Positions 29,030-41,077 of a stretch of DNA of 64,000 nucleotides are shown here, in pieces. The notes under the pieces are model-generated. The model ran no database searches. It was not told the origin of the DNA and saw nothing but the letters and a program-made list of their open reading frames with translations. The translations under genes and the position numbers were made by a program. The DNA lies in the NCBI GenBank assembly GCA_034401795.1, contig CM067363.1, forward strand, positions 32,716,470-32,780,469. The letters are read 5' to 3'. Each line of letters starts with the position of its first letter. The first letter of the stretch is position 1. Source of the DNA: Chaetoderma sp. LZ-2023a. Taxonomy: Eukaryota > Mollusca > Caudofoveata > Chaetodermatida > Chaetodermatidae.

Positions 29030-30400
29030 CATGTTCATCTACAGTGCTGCCAGACATTAACTATCCTAATGAAGAGATTTTGGCTTATATACCAATCAAT
29101 GTTGAAGATATTGACATCAAATGTTTGGTCGATCACAATCATTAGTGAAACTTTCAAATTGAGCAATGCTATTATGAAACAGATGCGGATGAGACCTGCC
29201 AATTTACATGCAACAAATGTTCATTCATTGTTCAAATGTTCAATTTGTTTTTAATGTCCTATGTAAATGGACAGGAAATTGATCTTTTAGGAGCAGTAAC
29301 GGTGAAGATTAGGATAGCCAGCAAAGAGGTTCTACATCCAGTTCTAGTTGCTAGAGGTGTTGCATTTCCTATGCTATTGGGTTGGGATTTTCTGCAAGCA
29401 CACAAGTTGATTATTGATAGTGAGAATAAGCAAATTGTGATGGGTACTGATACAGTGAAGTTCTTACCAAAATGGCAAATCTTTCCGAGAGTATGCCAAG
29501 CTAGTCTATTGACAAATGTATCACTAGCACCACGATGGAAAGGGTCTGTCCAAACTAGAATAAGATCTCAGCCTCAAGATCTAATACCAGATGAGTTAAC
29601 AGGTATTCTAGAACCCTTCGGGTATGATATAAATGACAGTGTAATTATTGCAAAAACAGTAAGTGTTGCTAAAACAGGAATAGCTTTAGTACAAATGGTT
29701 AATTTGTCAGAAGTTGTTCATTTAGAAGAAGGTATACCATGTGATACCTTCTATACTATTGATAAAACTATTGCCAGAGTTGGTGTGTTTGAAATATTGG
29801 ATAAGAAAATCGAGATTCCTCCACAACACCCCCCCCCCCCTAAAGAAATTACAATAGATTTCAATGCATCTGTGTTAACAAAGTCAGAAGAAAACCAGGC
29901 CAAATGTCTAATACAAGAGTTCTCTGATTTTTTTTAGTAACGGGCCACATGATAGCGGAAGAACTATGTTAGTACAACATAATATTGATACATATGATGC
30001 TAAGCCCATTAATCAACCTTTCCGACATATACATATGCATTTAAAAGCAGAAGTAGAACGTCAGACTAAAGAAGTGTTAGCAAATGACGTCATCGAGGAA
30101 AGTAAAAGTCCATGGCCATCCTCTATTGTGCTTGTAAGAAAAAAAGGATGGATTTTTATGCTATTGTGTGGATTACAGATCTCTAAATCCCCTTAGCCAC
30201 AAGGATGCCTTTCCATTGAGATGAACCGACGACTGCCTGGACTTCCTGTTAGGTTCCACTGTATTTTCTGTACTGGATCGGGATCTGGCATCAGGGTATT
30301 AGCAGGTAGAGATCGAACCTAATGATAGAGAGAAAACTGCTTTTTCGACCGGTTCAAATCTTTACCAATTTAAAGTAATGGCATTTGGGCTAACGAATTC
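29030..30400 (+). pseudogene. pol: Gypsy-B protease and 5' half of RT (broken)
   Basis: A protease-like region is recognisable around 29060-29440 (IKCLVD before, and MLLGWDFLQAHKLIID after). The residues that should follow the catalytic Asp (T-G-A) are missing, from a small deletion at about 29133. An open stretch (29236-29937) links to RT motifs EVLANDVIEESKSPWPSSIVLVRKK (30085-30150) and VMAFGLTNSPATFQ (30376-30417), separated by frameshifts and stops. Confidence 0.75.
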
Positions 30401-30417
30401 CCCAGCCACTTTCCAAT

Positions 30418-31387
30418 ATGGCTAGACTAGATTGGCAGACAACATTATTTTACATAGACGACGTTATACTGTTTAGTAAATCGGTACAGGAACACATGTC
30501 ATTGCTAAGAGATGTCTTCACCAGACTGAGGTTGGCAGGGTTAAACTTAAAGCCTTCTAAGTGCCAATTATTTCAGGATAGTGTTGTTTACCTAGGCCAC
30601 AGAGTAAGTAAAGAAAGCATTGAACCAGACCCTGCAAATATTCAGCGCATAAGTGAATACCCAGTCCCTACTACTGCTAAAGAAATCAGATCCTTTTTGG
30701 GCTTGACTGGGTATTATAAAAAATTCATACCAGACTATTCCGAATCAGGCAGTATTGTGAGAACTGACTACAAAGGACCAACATGGAAAATTTGTCTGGA
30801 CGGATAAGTGCTATAAAGCTTTCGAGCATCTACGAAAAGCTTTAATCAGTCCACCAATTCTGTCTTTTCCAGACCCAGCTAAACCGTTTGTCATTTAGAC
30901 AGATGCTTCTGGAAAATCAGTGGGAGCAGTTTTAGCCCAGCCCGGCAGACTAGGAGAGCACGTAGTAGCATATGGTGGAAAAGTCATTGATTCAAGGCAA
31001 AGAAAGTGGTCAGCCTATGACAAAGAATTCCGGGCAATTGTATGGGCTGTAAGACAATTTAGAAGTTACGTGTATGGTCGACCATTTACTGTGGTAACAG
31101 ACCACAAGCCTTTGATAGGCATTAAGGAGTTGAAGAGGGAGAAGGACCCTACTGGACAGCGTGAACGTTGGGCAATTGAACTAAGCCTCTATGATGTAAC
31201 TATCCAACACAGGAGTGGTTTTAAGCATGCCAATGCTGACACATTATCTAGGATACCATACATGTGTACAGTAACCTCGAATTCAGGCAGGGATGTGGAT
31301 GTTGACACATCACGAAAGCAGTCTAAATATGATGCATTGATTGCTGCAGGACAATTGATATTCAGGGGTGGAAAGATGCACAGGTAG
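30418..31387 (+). pseudogene. pol: Gypsy-B RT palm and RNase H
   Basis: The RT active site FYIDDVILFSKS is intact (about 30450-30485), followed by LNLKPSKCQLF, YLGHRVS and FLGLTGYYKKFIPDYS. After frame damage at about 30760-30920, RNase H continues: MGAVLAQPG, SAYDKEFRAIVWAVRQF, TVVTDHKPL and HANADTLSRI. Confidence 0.85.
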
Positions 31388-31510
31388 AAGATCATGATAT
31401 CGGGCAAATCATGAGGTGGAAGGTGACTGGTAATGAGAGGCCGTTATTACCAGAAAGATCATCATGCAGAATGAATTAAGTGTTATTGGTCACAATGGAA
31501 TCAGTTAGAA

Positions 31511-31834
31511 TTGAAAGATGGGTTGTTATTTAGATGGTTTGAGTCTACGGATGGCTTTAGTAACTATCTGCAAATACTGGTGCCACTTTCCAAGGTGGAG
31601 GCGGTGATGAAGAATTTGCACAATGCAGTGTATGGTGGAGATCTGGGGTTTAACAAGACGCTACATAAAGTTAGGTTGAGGTGTTATTGGTGTGGACTGT
31701 TTACAGATGTACAGTCTTGGTGTCAGTCATGCTTACAATATAGTCGGGCTAAGCCTCCTCCCCCCCCCCCCCCAAAGCCGCAGGGGCCAATGCAACCTGT
31801 GGTTTCAGGCTATCCAATGGAGATACTGGCGTAG
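31511..31834 (+). pseudogene. pol: Gypsy-B integrase zinc-binding region, cut by hAT-1
   Basis: Contains the H2C2-type region (NAVYGGDLGFNKTLHKVRLRCYWCG ... CQSCLQYSRAKP), with one expected His altered, then PMQPVVSGYPMEIL. The hAT-1 left end begins at about 31827, within the codons just before the first catalytic Asp. A run of C/P codons at 31757-31771 is slippery and may be an artefact or expansion. Confidence 0.8.
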
Positions 31835-31877
31835 CCAAGGGGGTGGGGGCAATCGCCACCCCCAATGGTCACCCGGA

Positions 31878-32280
31878 CTGTTCTTGTGAAAACTCTAAAT
31901 ATGCAATAAAATTTGAGGTGGGGTGGGGTGGGTTTAGATGCACATGTTGGTATGACATCCTCAATCAGTCACAAGTTCGCAGACACTGATGGAGAGGTGC
32001 TTTGTTTATGCTATGTGTTTGCCCTGAGTGATCGCACACTGAACCCTGTGTCATTAAATCTATTTTTAGCAGATACTGCAGCACGCGCCAGTGCACCATG
32101 CGATCAGCTTCATGCTAATGACGCAATGAGCCAATCTCGTGATTCTTTGCTTGTCACTTGTGTCTAACCAGCTGCTGTAGTGTTATTTATATTAAAATCA
32201 CGTGCCATGTACCGTATATAATACGAGTTTATATTTGAAATTGAGTAAATGGCAGAAGTTGCACCATTAGATTTAGAAAC
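31878..32280. other. hAT-1 left internal sequence, no gene recognised
   Basis: Starts with C/G-rich subterminal sequence (GGGTGGGGGCAATCGCCACCCCC, partly self-complementary), then sequence without a supported gene. Confidence 0.4.
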
Positions 32281-32284
32281 ATAT
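32281..32284. repeat. Target site duplication of the solo LTR (ATAT), left
   Basis: ATAT here and at 33929-33932, the same tetranucleotide as for Element A. Confidence 0.8.
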
Positions 32285-33928
32285 TGAAGATTTTCGATCT
32301 TCGGGTCTAATTTAGAAATATATCTACCACACCTCTGATAAGAATATGATGTAACGGTTGCTGCGACAACCTCTTATCAAAGATGCAGTAGCACGATTAT
32401 CTGCTCGCCTCGTCGACGGTGATGGTGACGATATTTATACTCGATAATCTGGGCCTGATCTGACTCGGGTAAAAGATGGTGGCTCGGGACGGTGGTCTTC
32501 CGTCGCTTCCAGACTGGACAATAAATAACCCAAACTCTTGCTTCGAGGATATCGAAGTGATAATATATTCTCTGAAGTTTGACTGTCTGATATGACCATG
32601 AATATGTGTGACTTATGCTGTCACGATAGAAGTTAAAATAAAACTCTAAGTAAATATAAGTGGCTTATACTGCCACCAGCGATGTTAAATAATTAATATT
32701 GTACTTGTACTAGCCCGACTACTTTGGGTGACTTATACTGCCACCAATGACTACAGAAACAACCGATATCTACGCGATACGAATACTGGTTATTCTATCA
32801 TTTAAAAGTTGCGTTTCACGATTCGCTAGGCAGTTTCGTCAAATACTGTTCTTGGCTACTTAAAGCCATTCACCAAGAATTCATTTGAATCTCGACAAAA
32901 TCAGTTCCACGGAACTATGCAGACTCAAGGCTAGGCTTTCTTCAGACCAATCTTTTTCTGAACCTTCAACATTAGAGACCGGACCGAACTGCGACTGAAA
33001 GTTAAAGTCCCGCTTATATACAATCTTAGTTTTTTATATCTTGTTGTTCTCTAAAATTCCAGCTGCCTTTTATGACAGAATGACTTATCTTGTTTGACGA
33101 CAAGTCTCGATTTGTGTATCTACGCCTATGAATCTGTCCGAATGACGAATGGTCGGTTTGATACCAAGTATCGATTTGTGTACCCAACATCCATGAATCT
33201 GTCAGAATGACGAATGATGGGTTTGATGACAAGTTTTGATTTGTGTACCCAACATCCATGAATCTGTCAGAGTGACGAATGATAGGTTTGATGACAAGTT
33301 TCGATTTGTGTACCTAACATCTATGAATCTGTCAGAATGACGAATGACCGGTAAACAAGTTACCATTCTTCTTAGTCTTGAGTGATTACTTTTCGGCTAC
33401 TGCTTATGAATCTGTCCAAATGACGAATGATCGGTAAACAAGCATTCTCGTTATCCTGATTGTTTACTTCTCGGTTCATTTTCTCAAGCTTTCGTGAGAA
33501 TATAGATCGCCATTGTAACTAACTGCTTCCGTATGTCATATTTCATCTGATTCCGGCTAGACGCTAATCATCTTGCCAATTTGATAATGTGTACCTCGTC
33601 TGACAATGTATGCATATCCCACGCTGATAATGTACGTATTCCTCTTACAAGGACGCTATGGACGGTACCAGTTATCCAGTGCTAATAATATATATCCAAA
33701 TAATAAATATATATCCAAATAATAAGATGCTGGTAATGCATCTAAGTATAGATGATGATGATCATTGCTAGTAACCGCTGATCGGTACATCTTAATATAC
33801 ATGGTGACATAGTCTATTAGCTCGCCTGGTATTCACATCTGAATTTTGAATTTTTACTCGGGACTTACTCGTACATATAAGATGTCCAGCGGGGTCATGA
33901 CTTCCCACAAGACAATCCCATATCTACA
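32285..33928 (-). repeat. Solo LTR of the Element A family, diverged subfamily
   Basis: On the minus strand it starts TGTAGATATGGGATTG and ends CTTCA, as in Element A, and is flanked by ATAT. No internal genes adjoin, so it is a solo LTR left by LTR-LTR recombination. The U5-side third is close to Element A. The middle is different and carries about four copies of a 65 bp tandem repeat (33109-33365). Three leader hairpins are retained at 32608-32624, 32660-32676 and 32728-32744. Confidence 0.88.
33109..33365. repeat. 65 bp tandem repeat inside the solo LTR
   Basis: Units begin GATTTGTGTA at 33109, 33173, 33238 and 33303 and include CATGAATCTGTC and AATGACGAATG. A partial unit follows at about 33405. 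The repeat is absent from both Element A LTRs. Confidence 0.85.
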
Positions 33929-33932
33929 ATAT

Positions 33933-34111
33933 GAGTACGATCCGTCATGGGATCATATATTTAAAAAGGTCCTCATCAGCCCAATGATTGTATGTTTCCG
34001 AAAGATAAGAATGGAAGGAAATTTCTGCCAGCATGGTACTCCAATAATTCCTTGTTAGAGTACTCCAAGAAGAATGACAGAGTATTTTGTTTTTATTGCA
34101 GAGCATTTCAT
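33933..34111 (+). pseudogene. hAT-1 transposase exon 1 (TTF-type zinc finger start)
   Basis: Encodes MFPKDKNGRKFLPAWY ... LLEYSKKNDRVFCFYCRAFH, the N-terminal TTF/ZMYM-like zinc region found in ZMYM1-like hAT transposases. It ends at CAT|GTAAGT, a consensus splice donor. The 5' part is removed by the solo LTR at 33928. Confidence 0.72.
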
Positions 34112-35005
34112 GTAAGTATTTATATAATGTACAGTAAAACCTCTTGCGTTTGTGGGTCAGAAAATAGTTGTTCTTTAAGACAGGTGGTCAAAAGAAGACA
34201 GATGGTCAAATCACTCTAATGACTATTGACTGTGTGGGGGTGGTGTAGGCCATACATTCTGGAAAATTCTTTGGTGAAACCTGCTGCTGTAATGGGCCGC
34301 AACAGCGGTTCAGCAGCATTGCTTCCGACAACGAACATCAGCTATTATAATACGAAATGAAATTTAATTTAAGCACTATGAACCAAATAAGTTAAGTCGT
34401 TTACATTGCATGAATCATTATAATGAATATTTTGTTATTAATATGACAGGAGTATGCTGCTCCCAGTCAAATTAATTTCAAAATAGTCAACAACATACCT
34501 CTATGACAATTATGGCTCTCCAATCCAATTATGGCCGCTATATGATAGATAGCAGAAACGTTCTCCAGTCTCAGTCCGCCCCTGGTCGTTGTCAAAGAAC
34601 ATGAAGGACATCATTATAATATAATCACAGTCAAATTAGTTTCAAAATGTTTACCAGAGTATTTATGAAATTTAAATTTTTAATATTTATTAAATCGCAA
34701 AATGTTTTTTTAGTATTTGGTGTTTTGGGTTCAAAGGATTAAAACTAACCTTATTGATATTTTGACAAGCATTTTCACATAAATTTACTTCATCAGTTTA
34801 TAAAGCATATTTATGTGTGAAAGCTTGTCTAAACAACGAGTTACTACAGTTAATTTTGACACTACTTTCAGTCTTTCATGGATGAATTCCTATATATCTC
34901 AATTGCGGCCGAAACATACAGGAGTATGATAGTTAGTACATAACTTGAGGCCAGTCAACTAAACGTCTCGCGCCTGACACTATTGTATGTGTGCTTCTTA
35001 TGCAG
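34112..35005 (+). other. hAT-1 transposase intron (phase 0) carrying repeat copies
   Basis: GTAAGT ... TTCTTATGCAG. Joining is in phase and continues a family-typical protein. It contains palindromic repeat family P fragments at about 34264-34330, 34430-34500 and 34620-34660. Confidence 0.65.
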
Positions 35006-36985
35006 GTACCATCAGCATCAAAGTCAGAACCTGCTTTCGTCAGCACAGGCTTCTGCAGTTGGAAGAAAATGGAATCGTTCAGAAAACATGAATCTTCGGA
35101 TTGTCATAAATACTCGGTGCAGGCGTTTAATTTCTGGGGGAGACAGAAACCAGTTGACCATCAGATAAGCGATGAAGCTGTGCAACAGCAAACGTACCAT
35201 CGTGAGAAGGTCCAAAGAAATCGTACTGTGGTCGGCAGACTTTTAGATGGAGTGCGCTTAATTGGCAAATTAAATTTGCCTTTCAGAGGACACCGAGAAG
35301 ATGATAGCTCACTTAATAAAGGTGTATTCCGCGAGTTTATTGAATATATGTCAATTGTGGATGTAGTTATAGGTGAACATATGAAAAGCTGCGCCGATAA
35401 TGCAACATATTTAAGTCCAGATATTCAAAATCAAATGATTGATATTGTAGGAACTGCTATCTCAAATGAAATAGTATGCCGAGTTAAAGCAGCAGAGATT
35501 TTCTCCATAATGGCTGATGAAACGCCAGACAATAGTAAGCAGGAGCAGTTATCTCTGCTTGTTCACATTGTGCTCGGTGATGCGATAGAGGAGCGCCTAT
35601 TAAGTATACAGAGCATAGATGATACAAGCTCAGAAAATCTTGTGAACATAATCAGTACTGTTTTTGAGAGATTTTCATTGGACCTTGCAAACACTCGCGG
35701 TCAATGCTACGATGGTGCCAGTAATGTTTCTGGCATGCACAGTGGCTTACAGGCAAGAATTAAAGAACTGTCACCATCTGCACCATTTGCACATTGCTAT
35801 GCGCATATTTTAAACTTGGTTATTGTAGATGCCATGACAAGCAAGAAAGTGGCTAGAGACTTCTTTGGAACCCTTCAAAACTTGTACGTTTTCATTGAAA
35901 GGTGTACCAAGTGCCATGCAGTGTTCCAAGAACAGCAAATTCAGTTCCATGGAAAAACATCGGATAAATTGTATCCACTGAAAAAACTATCAGATACAAG
36001 ATGGGCATGTAGGGCAGATGCCATCACAGCAATTTATCATGCACTAGATGCAATACTTGCCACACTGGAGCATATCAGATACACGGAGCTAAAGTCTGCA
36101 ATAACTGCAGAAACAAAGGGATTGCTTAACAACATTGACTTCGAATTCATCCTTGCCGTAGAGAAGTATTGAATTTAAGCAAAGGTGTATCTGACAAGTT
36201 ACAATCAGAAGATTTGGACATGGCAAGTGCATGCGATAGGGTCAGTGATCTCTTAAAGGCCATTCAGACAATGCGTACTGAAGAGAAATTCTCTGAATTA
36301 TGGAATTCGACTTTAATACGGTGTCAGAATTTAAATATCCCTGAACCACAAGAGCAGTGACAGCACAAAATACCTAAGAGACTGGATGACAATCCACAAA
36401 CTGCAGTACAGCTCTGGTCAAAGGACAAGACCAGGACATTATTTTACTATGATGTATTGGATAGTATGGCCATGTCAATTCAAAGACGATTTGATACCCA
36501 CAGTGCACCAGTTTTGAAAGGCTTAGAATACCTTCATCCTGAGAAGATTACATCTCCAGGTGTCCTACACTCGGACTCATGTTTCTGTAGGGGTTGAGTG
36601 GTTTAAGGCAGATATAAATGTAGAAATGTTCAGAAGTGAAATGAAAATGCTTCAGATGTCCTAACTTCTCACTGATCTTCTGGAAACAGCAAAACAATTA
36701 GAAAGGAAAGCCAGTTTACTGGATTTGTATAAGAAGTTGTGCCTGGAGAAGAAATGCTTTGGACAGGTGGCAAAACTGACCAAAATTGTGCTAACACTCC
36801 CATTAACTACAGCAAGTGCAGCGAGCGCCTTTTCAAAACTGAAACTAATTAAATCACGATTGAGATCAATCATGAGCCAGCCACGTCTTCAAAGCGTTAT
36901 GTTGATGTCTATTGTGTGAACTTAATACAGAAAATCTTACAGATAAGTTTATTGAAATGGCCCCAAGAAAATTAGAATTGATATA
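35006..36985 (+). pseudogene. hAT-1 transposase main exon (DUF4371-like body and hAT dimerisation domain)
   Basis: Open from 35006 to 36172: FCSWKKMESFRKHESSDCHK, FREFIEYMS, a catalytic-type MADETPDNSKQEQLS, GQCYDGASNVSG and HCYAHILNLV, all typical of ZMYM1/DUF4371-type hAT proteins. After a stop at 36170 it continues (36169-36360), breaks, and ends with the hAT dimerisation domain LTLPLTTASAASAFSKLKLI and SRLRSIMSQPRLQSV (36800-36919). It catalyses cut-and-paste transposition with 8 bp duplications. Several stops make it inactive. The alternative, a domesticated host ZMYM gene, is unlikely given flanking ends and breaks. Confidence 0.85.
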
Positions 36986-37934
36986 ATGATGCTTGTTATT
37001 CCTGTAATCCTGTGGGCGTAGCATGTTTAACCCGTTAACCAATAAGGATTGAAATTCCTGTATCCCAAATTCAACACAACTGTGCAGAAACTCTGTTGAG
37101 TATTTTGAAACTAAAGTCAGGCTGTGGCAGCAACAGCACAGAGTCAAATTAATTTTAAAGTTGTAAAGCGAGTAATCCTTATAGTATGAACAACTCATTG
37201 TTTTATGTTCTGTACGTGTAAAAGGGGTAAACATCACTATTATTTCAGCAAGTACAGGCACATGTGAAGGACAGTGCACGGTCAACATTCTAAGAATGAT
37301 GGATAATCAATAATCATTCTAAGGATGGTGGACGTGCACTGTGACTCCCGTGAGATGCATCATGAATATATACAGATGTACCCGAACCATTGTAAAACAG
37401 CAACTGTCTACAAAACTTCCCTTCTTTCATTTTCTTTGGTGTTTTTGTGGATTCTGTGTTTCATCTCACGTTTGACTGTCTTGACATGCATTTATTTGGA
37501 ATACAGAAGCGTTAATTTGCATTACTATAGCCTATAGGTGTTTAAATTTCATATGTGATGGAAATCCTGACAAATGCTGGAATCAGATAATTTTTAATTA
37601 TAGCCTAAGATGCCAGGGAAATGAACATTTATGTTAATAAATTTTGAAAACATAAACGAAAATTAACCATTTGAACCTAAAGTCACAGATCCTCAGTTTC
37701 AAGACAATTATACAATTATAACAGAATAGTGATTGTAGGAGAACGCTTGCTGTCCTAAGCAGCAACAGCTTCCAGTCAAATTAGTTTCAGAATGGTCAAC
37801 AAAATATTGATTACATGCAGGGACTGGGCTCTTCGAGCTAATTTCTGTGACCCATTCACAAGAGACGATTAGAGACCAAATTTTCAAACGTTTCACTGAA
37901 CTTCATCCATGCCGAATGCAATCCTCATCATTAT
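36986..37934. other. Non-coding with two copies of palindromic family P
   Basis: Family P copies at 37085-37160 (GTTGAGTATTTTGAAACTAA ... GGCAGCAACAGC) and 37740-37810 (AGCAACAGCTTCCAGTCAAA). 37262-37345 also has an inverted GTGCACGGTCAACATTC/GGTGGACGTGCAC pair. No gene. Confidence 0.5.
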
Positions 37935-38468
37935 TTGCAGACAACCATAGTAGGTTGTAGCACCTCCACTGAAACAACGTTCTTGAAAGCACCATGTCCC
38001 GCCACCAAGACTCTAGATTCTTGGTGTCCTCTGATGGGATGCAGAACACCACCCCATCCAGCATCATCTTCCGCATCCACAGACAGTAGCGATTCGGGAG
38101 AAACGATTCACTCTGCCTCATTGATCCGCAAGCGCCGACATAAACGGAGGAATGCACGTCCTTGGCGTCATCATTGTTTCTTCTGCGCTTCACCAAAGCA
38201 TCCTATGAAGCATTGCATGGAATGGCTTGCACAGGTAGAGCTTATCCGTCATCCCGTACACGCCGCCATATACACTAATACCGCCTACACCGAAACAGCA
38301 ACAACACCAACACCATTGCTACCCCCAGCTCCGTCTTCACTGCAGTCTTCACACCAGCGGCGACGGCGAACTGGCCCTTTCCTCACTCAGCCATCCACAA
38401 TCTTACAAGAAGCAATACGGAAACAGTCGGAATATATACAGAGTGATGCTGTTCCAACGCCATTATAG
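37935..38468 (+). pseudogene. gag: Gypsy-C Gag C-terminal part with zinc knuckle
   Basis: Ser/Thr/Pro-rich with a basic RKRRHKRRNARPWRHH block and one knuckle CFFCASPKHPMKHC (CX2CX4HX4C). The N-terminal capsid region is absent. Confidence 0.65.
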
Positions 38469-38480
38469 CGGACCGCATCA

Positions 38481-39300
38481 TTGGAAACTCTTCCGCAGGT
38501 ACATCGCAAAGTAATATACAAATGTGCCTGTCTGTTTAGTGGCGTCTCCACCAGTGCCACCGTCGACACCGGTGCTTCTATCACAGTATTTAACCAGCGC
38601 TTATATGAGAGCATCCCACCCCATAAGAAGCCCCCCTTAAGCCTACAAATATTTACCTACGGACGGCTACGGGAGCAGATGTACCCGTAGCCGGTGTAGT
38701 TAATTTAGTTATCCAAATAGAGGAAACGCAATTCATTCAGAGAGTTGTCATCGCCTCTATCCATAACAATGCCCTACTTGGCTCTGATTTCCTCAGTGCC
38801 AGCGAAGCCATCATACACTGCAGACAACAGGAACTCAACATACACGGCCGACGAATACCTCTCGGACCGACATTGTCATTGTACGATACGTGTGCGGTAA
38901 CATTATCAAATACCGCCACAGTTGAGCCGTGACATGAACGATCTTATGGGCCACCGCACCACAGTTAGGAAGCAACACACACATCGCCATGCTGGAACCC
39001 GACCCTGATTATATGATTGTCTCACAATGCGCAAGTCCCAGTATAATAGTAGACACTACTAATAAGGAAAAAATACCTTTTAGAGTGTTCAATGGTACCG
39101 CAGATCCTATTACTCTGGAAACCGGAGTACGCTGCAGCCATTTAGTGGACATATTCTTATTGGAATCACCTGCACTTTCTGACACAACACCGCAAATGAC
39201 TGATGATTTACCCGAACATTTACACAATTTGTATCTACGTGCCACCATTGGATTACTGCAAGCACAGAAACGAGAAATTCGGAAACTACTACTGCGATAG
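38481..39300 (+). pseudogene. pol: Gypsy-C protease and linker
   Basis: The aspartic protease motif ATVDTGASITVF is present (Asp codon near 38564). After a stop it continues ALLGSDFLSASEAIIHC (about 38760-38830). A linker (38989-39300) precedes RT. The frame changes at about 38690 and 38930. Confidence 0.78.
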
Positions 39301-39433
39301 TTTTTCCTCCGGAGACATGGATCTTGGCGAAATTCATTTCGTATGACACTCCATCGATACAGGCAATAATTGCCCCCTACGACAACTGGTACAACGTCTT
39401 CCCATTCACAAGGAAGCGGAAGCACACCAACAA

Positions 39434-40440
39434 GTGAATGACATGTTGCGGACAGGTTTTATTGAACCCTCAGCATCTCCATGTGCTAGCCCTATAGTGC
39501 TAGCAGGCAAAAAGGACGGAACCTTGCGGTTTTGCATCGACTACCACCGCCTTAATGATCTTAGCGTTAAGGACGCTTATTCATTACCACGGATAGACCC
39601 GATGCCAAGTGGTTTTGTACCCTTGATTTAGCTAGCGGTTACTGGCAAGTAGCCATGGATGAAGCTGATATGGAAACTACGGGTTGTGCAATGCTCCCGG
39701 AACTTTTGAGCGACTCATTGAGCGGGTATTAACCACCCAGCAATGGGAGATCTGTCTCTGTTACATCGATGACGTAATAGTATTTGGACCCATGTTTGAG
39801 CAAACCTTAATAAATCTGGACACCATGCTTTCACGTTTCCACACGGCCAATTTGAAACTCAAACCGAAGAAATGTCATCTCTTTAGACAGAGCGTTGAGT
39901 TCCTGAGACACGTCATATCCGGTGATGGAGTGGCTACTCAGCCATCTAAAACTAAGGCGGTAGCAGAGTTGCCTCGGCCCTCTTCAGTTACGGAGACACG
40001 AAGTTTCCTTGGCCTATGCCAGTACTATCGCCGTTACATTCGACATTTCAGCGAGATTGCTTCACCCCTCTACAAGATCACCGAGAAAGATCGACCATTT
40101 GAGTGGACGAGTGAGTGTGAAGGCTCCTTCAGGGCCCTGAAGGAACTCTTGATGACCTCCCCAATTCTTGCTCACCCTAATCCAAACCTCGATTTCATCT
40201 TAGACACTGACGCGTCAGCTTTCGCTATTGGCGTGGTCACCGAAGACGGAACAAAGCAGGTATTTGGTTACGGTTTGCGTACTCTGAATAAAACGGAGAG
40301 AAGATACGCAACCACCAAGCGAGAACTATTGGCGGCGGTCAGTTTCGTCAAGTATTATAAGCACTGTACGGGCACCCTTTTACACTCCGTACAGACCATG
40401 CCTCGCTACGGTGGCTCAGGAATTAAAAAAATCCAGAGGG
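39434..40440 (+). pseudogene. pol: Gypsy-C reverse transcriptase and RNase H start
   Basis: RT motifs FIEPSASPCASPIVLAGKKD and FCIDYHRLND (39434-39630). A frameshift follows, then NAPGTFERLIERVL and CYIDDVIVF (active site about 39760-39785), LKPKKCHLF, FLGLCQYYRRYI and RNase H LDTDASAFAIG. Two frame changes at about 39600-39690 and 40380-40445 break it. Confidence 0.88.
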
Positions 40441-40444
40441 CCAA

Positions 40445-41077
40445 GTGGCGAGATGGCAGGAATTCCTGCAGGCCTATAACTTTAAAGTTGTTCACCATCC
40501 TGGCAAACTGCATGGAAATGCCGACGCCCTTAGCAGAATCGGCGTGGAGGCTGAACATGAAGAGGCCGTCAATGCGACACAGTCAACACAGCCATCTCTG
40601 GAGTTCCCCGAATTGTGGTGCGCAGAGTGGAATCTAGAGAAAATCGCATACCACCAAACAACAGACGTGCAGACATGGAATATATACGCATGGATTCAGG
40701 AGGGGGTACATCCTCCTAAGGAATGGGTAACACCTTTATCCACCACGGCAAAATATTATTACCAACAGTTCGAAGAATGTCGATTAATCAATAGCGTTCT
40801 ATATATTAACGACTGTTTGGTAGTCCCGGAAAGTTATCGTGAACTCATATTGAAACAACTACATGATAACGCCGGGCATCTGGCTGTGGAAAGGACTGTT
40901 GCCCATATCAAATTGATATTCCACTGGATCTGGATTCGCGATAGTGTCAAGACATGGGTTGCCAAATGTATCCCATGCCAAAAACGCGCTGTTGGCCAAC
41001 ACCATATCGCACCGTCACAAATTAAGATTGTTGGTGCACCGTGGGAGCGAGTGGCTATCGACGTGCTCAGACCATAG
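40445..41077 (+). pseudogene. pol: Gypsy-C RNase H end and integrase zinc region
   Basis: VVHHPGKLHGNADALSRI closes RNase H. The H2C2 region HDNAGHLAVERTVAHIK ... CIPCQKRA follows, and the frame ends at WERVAIDVLRP just past the first catalytic Asp. Confidence 0.85.
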
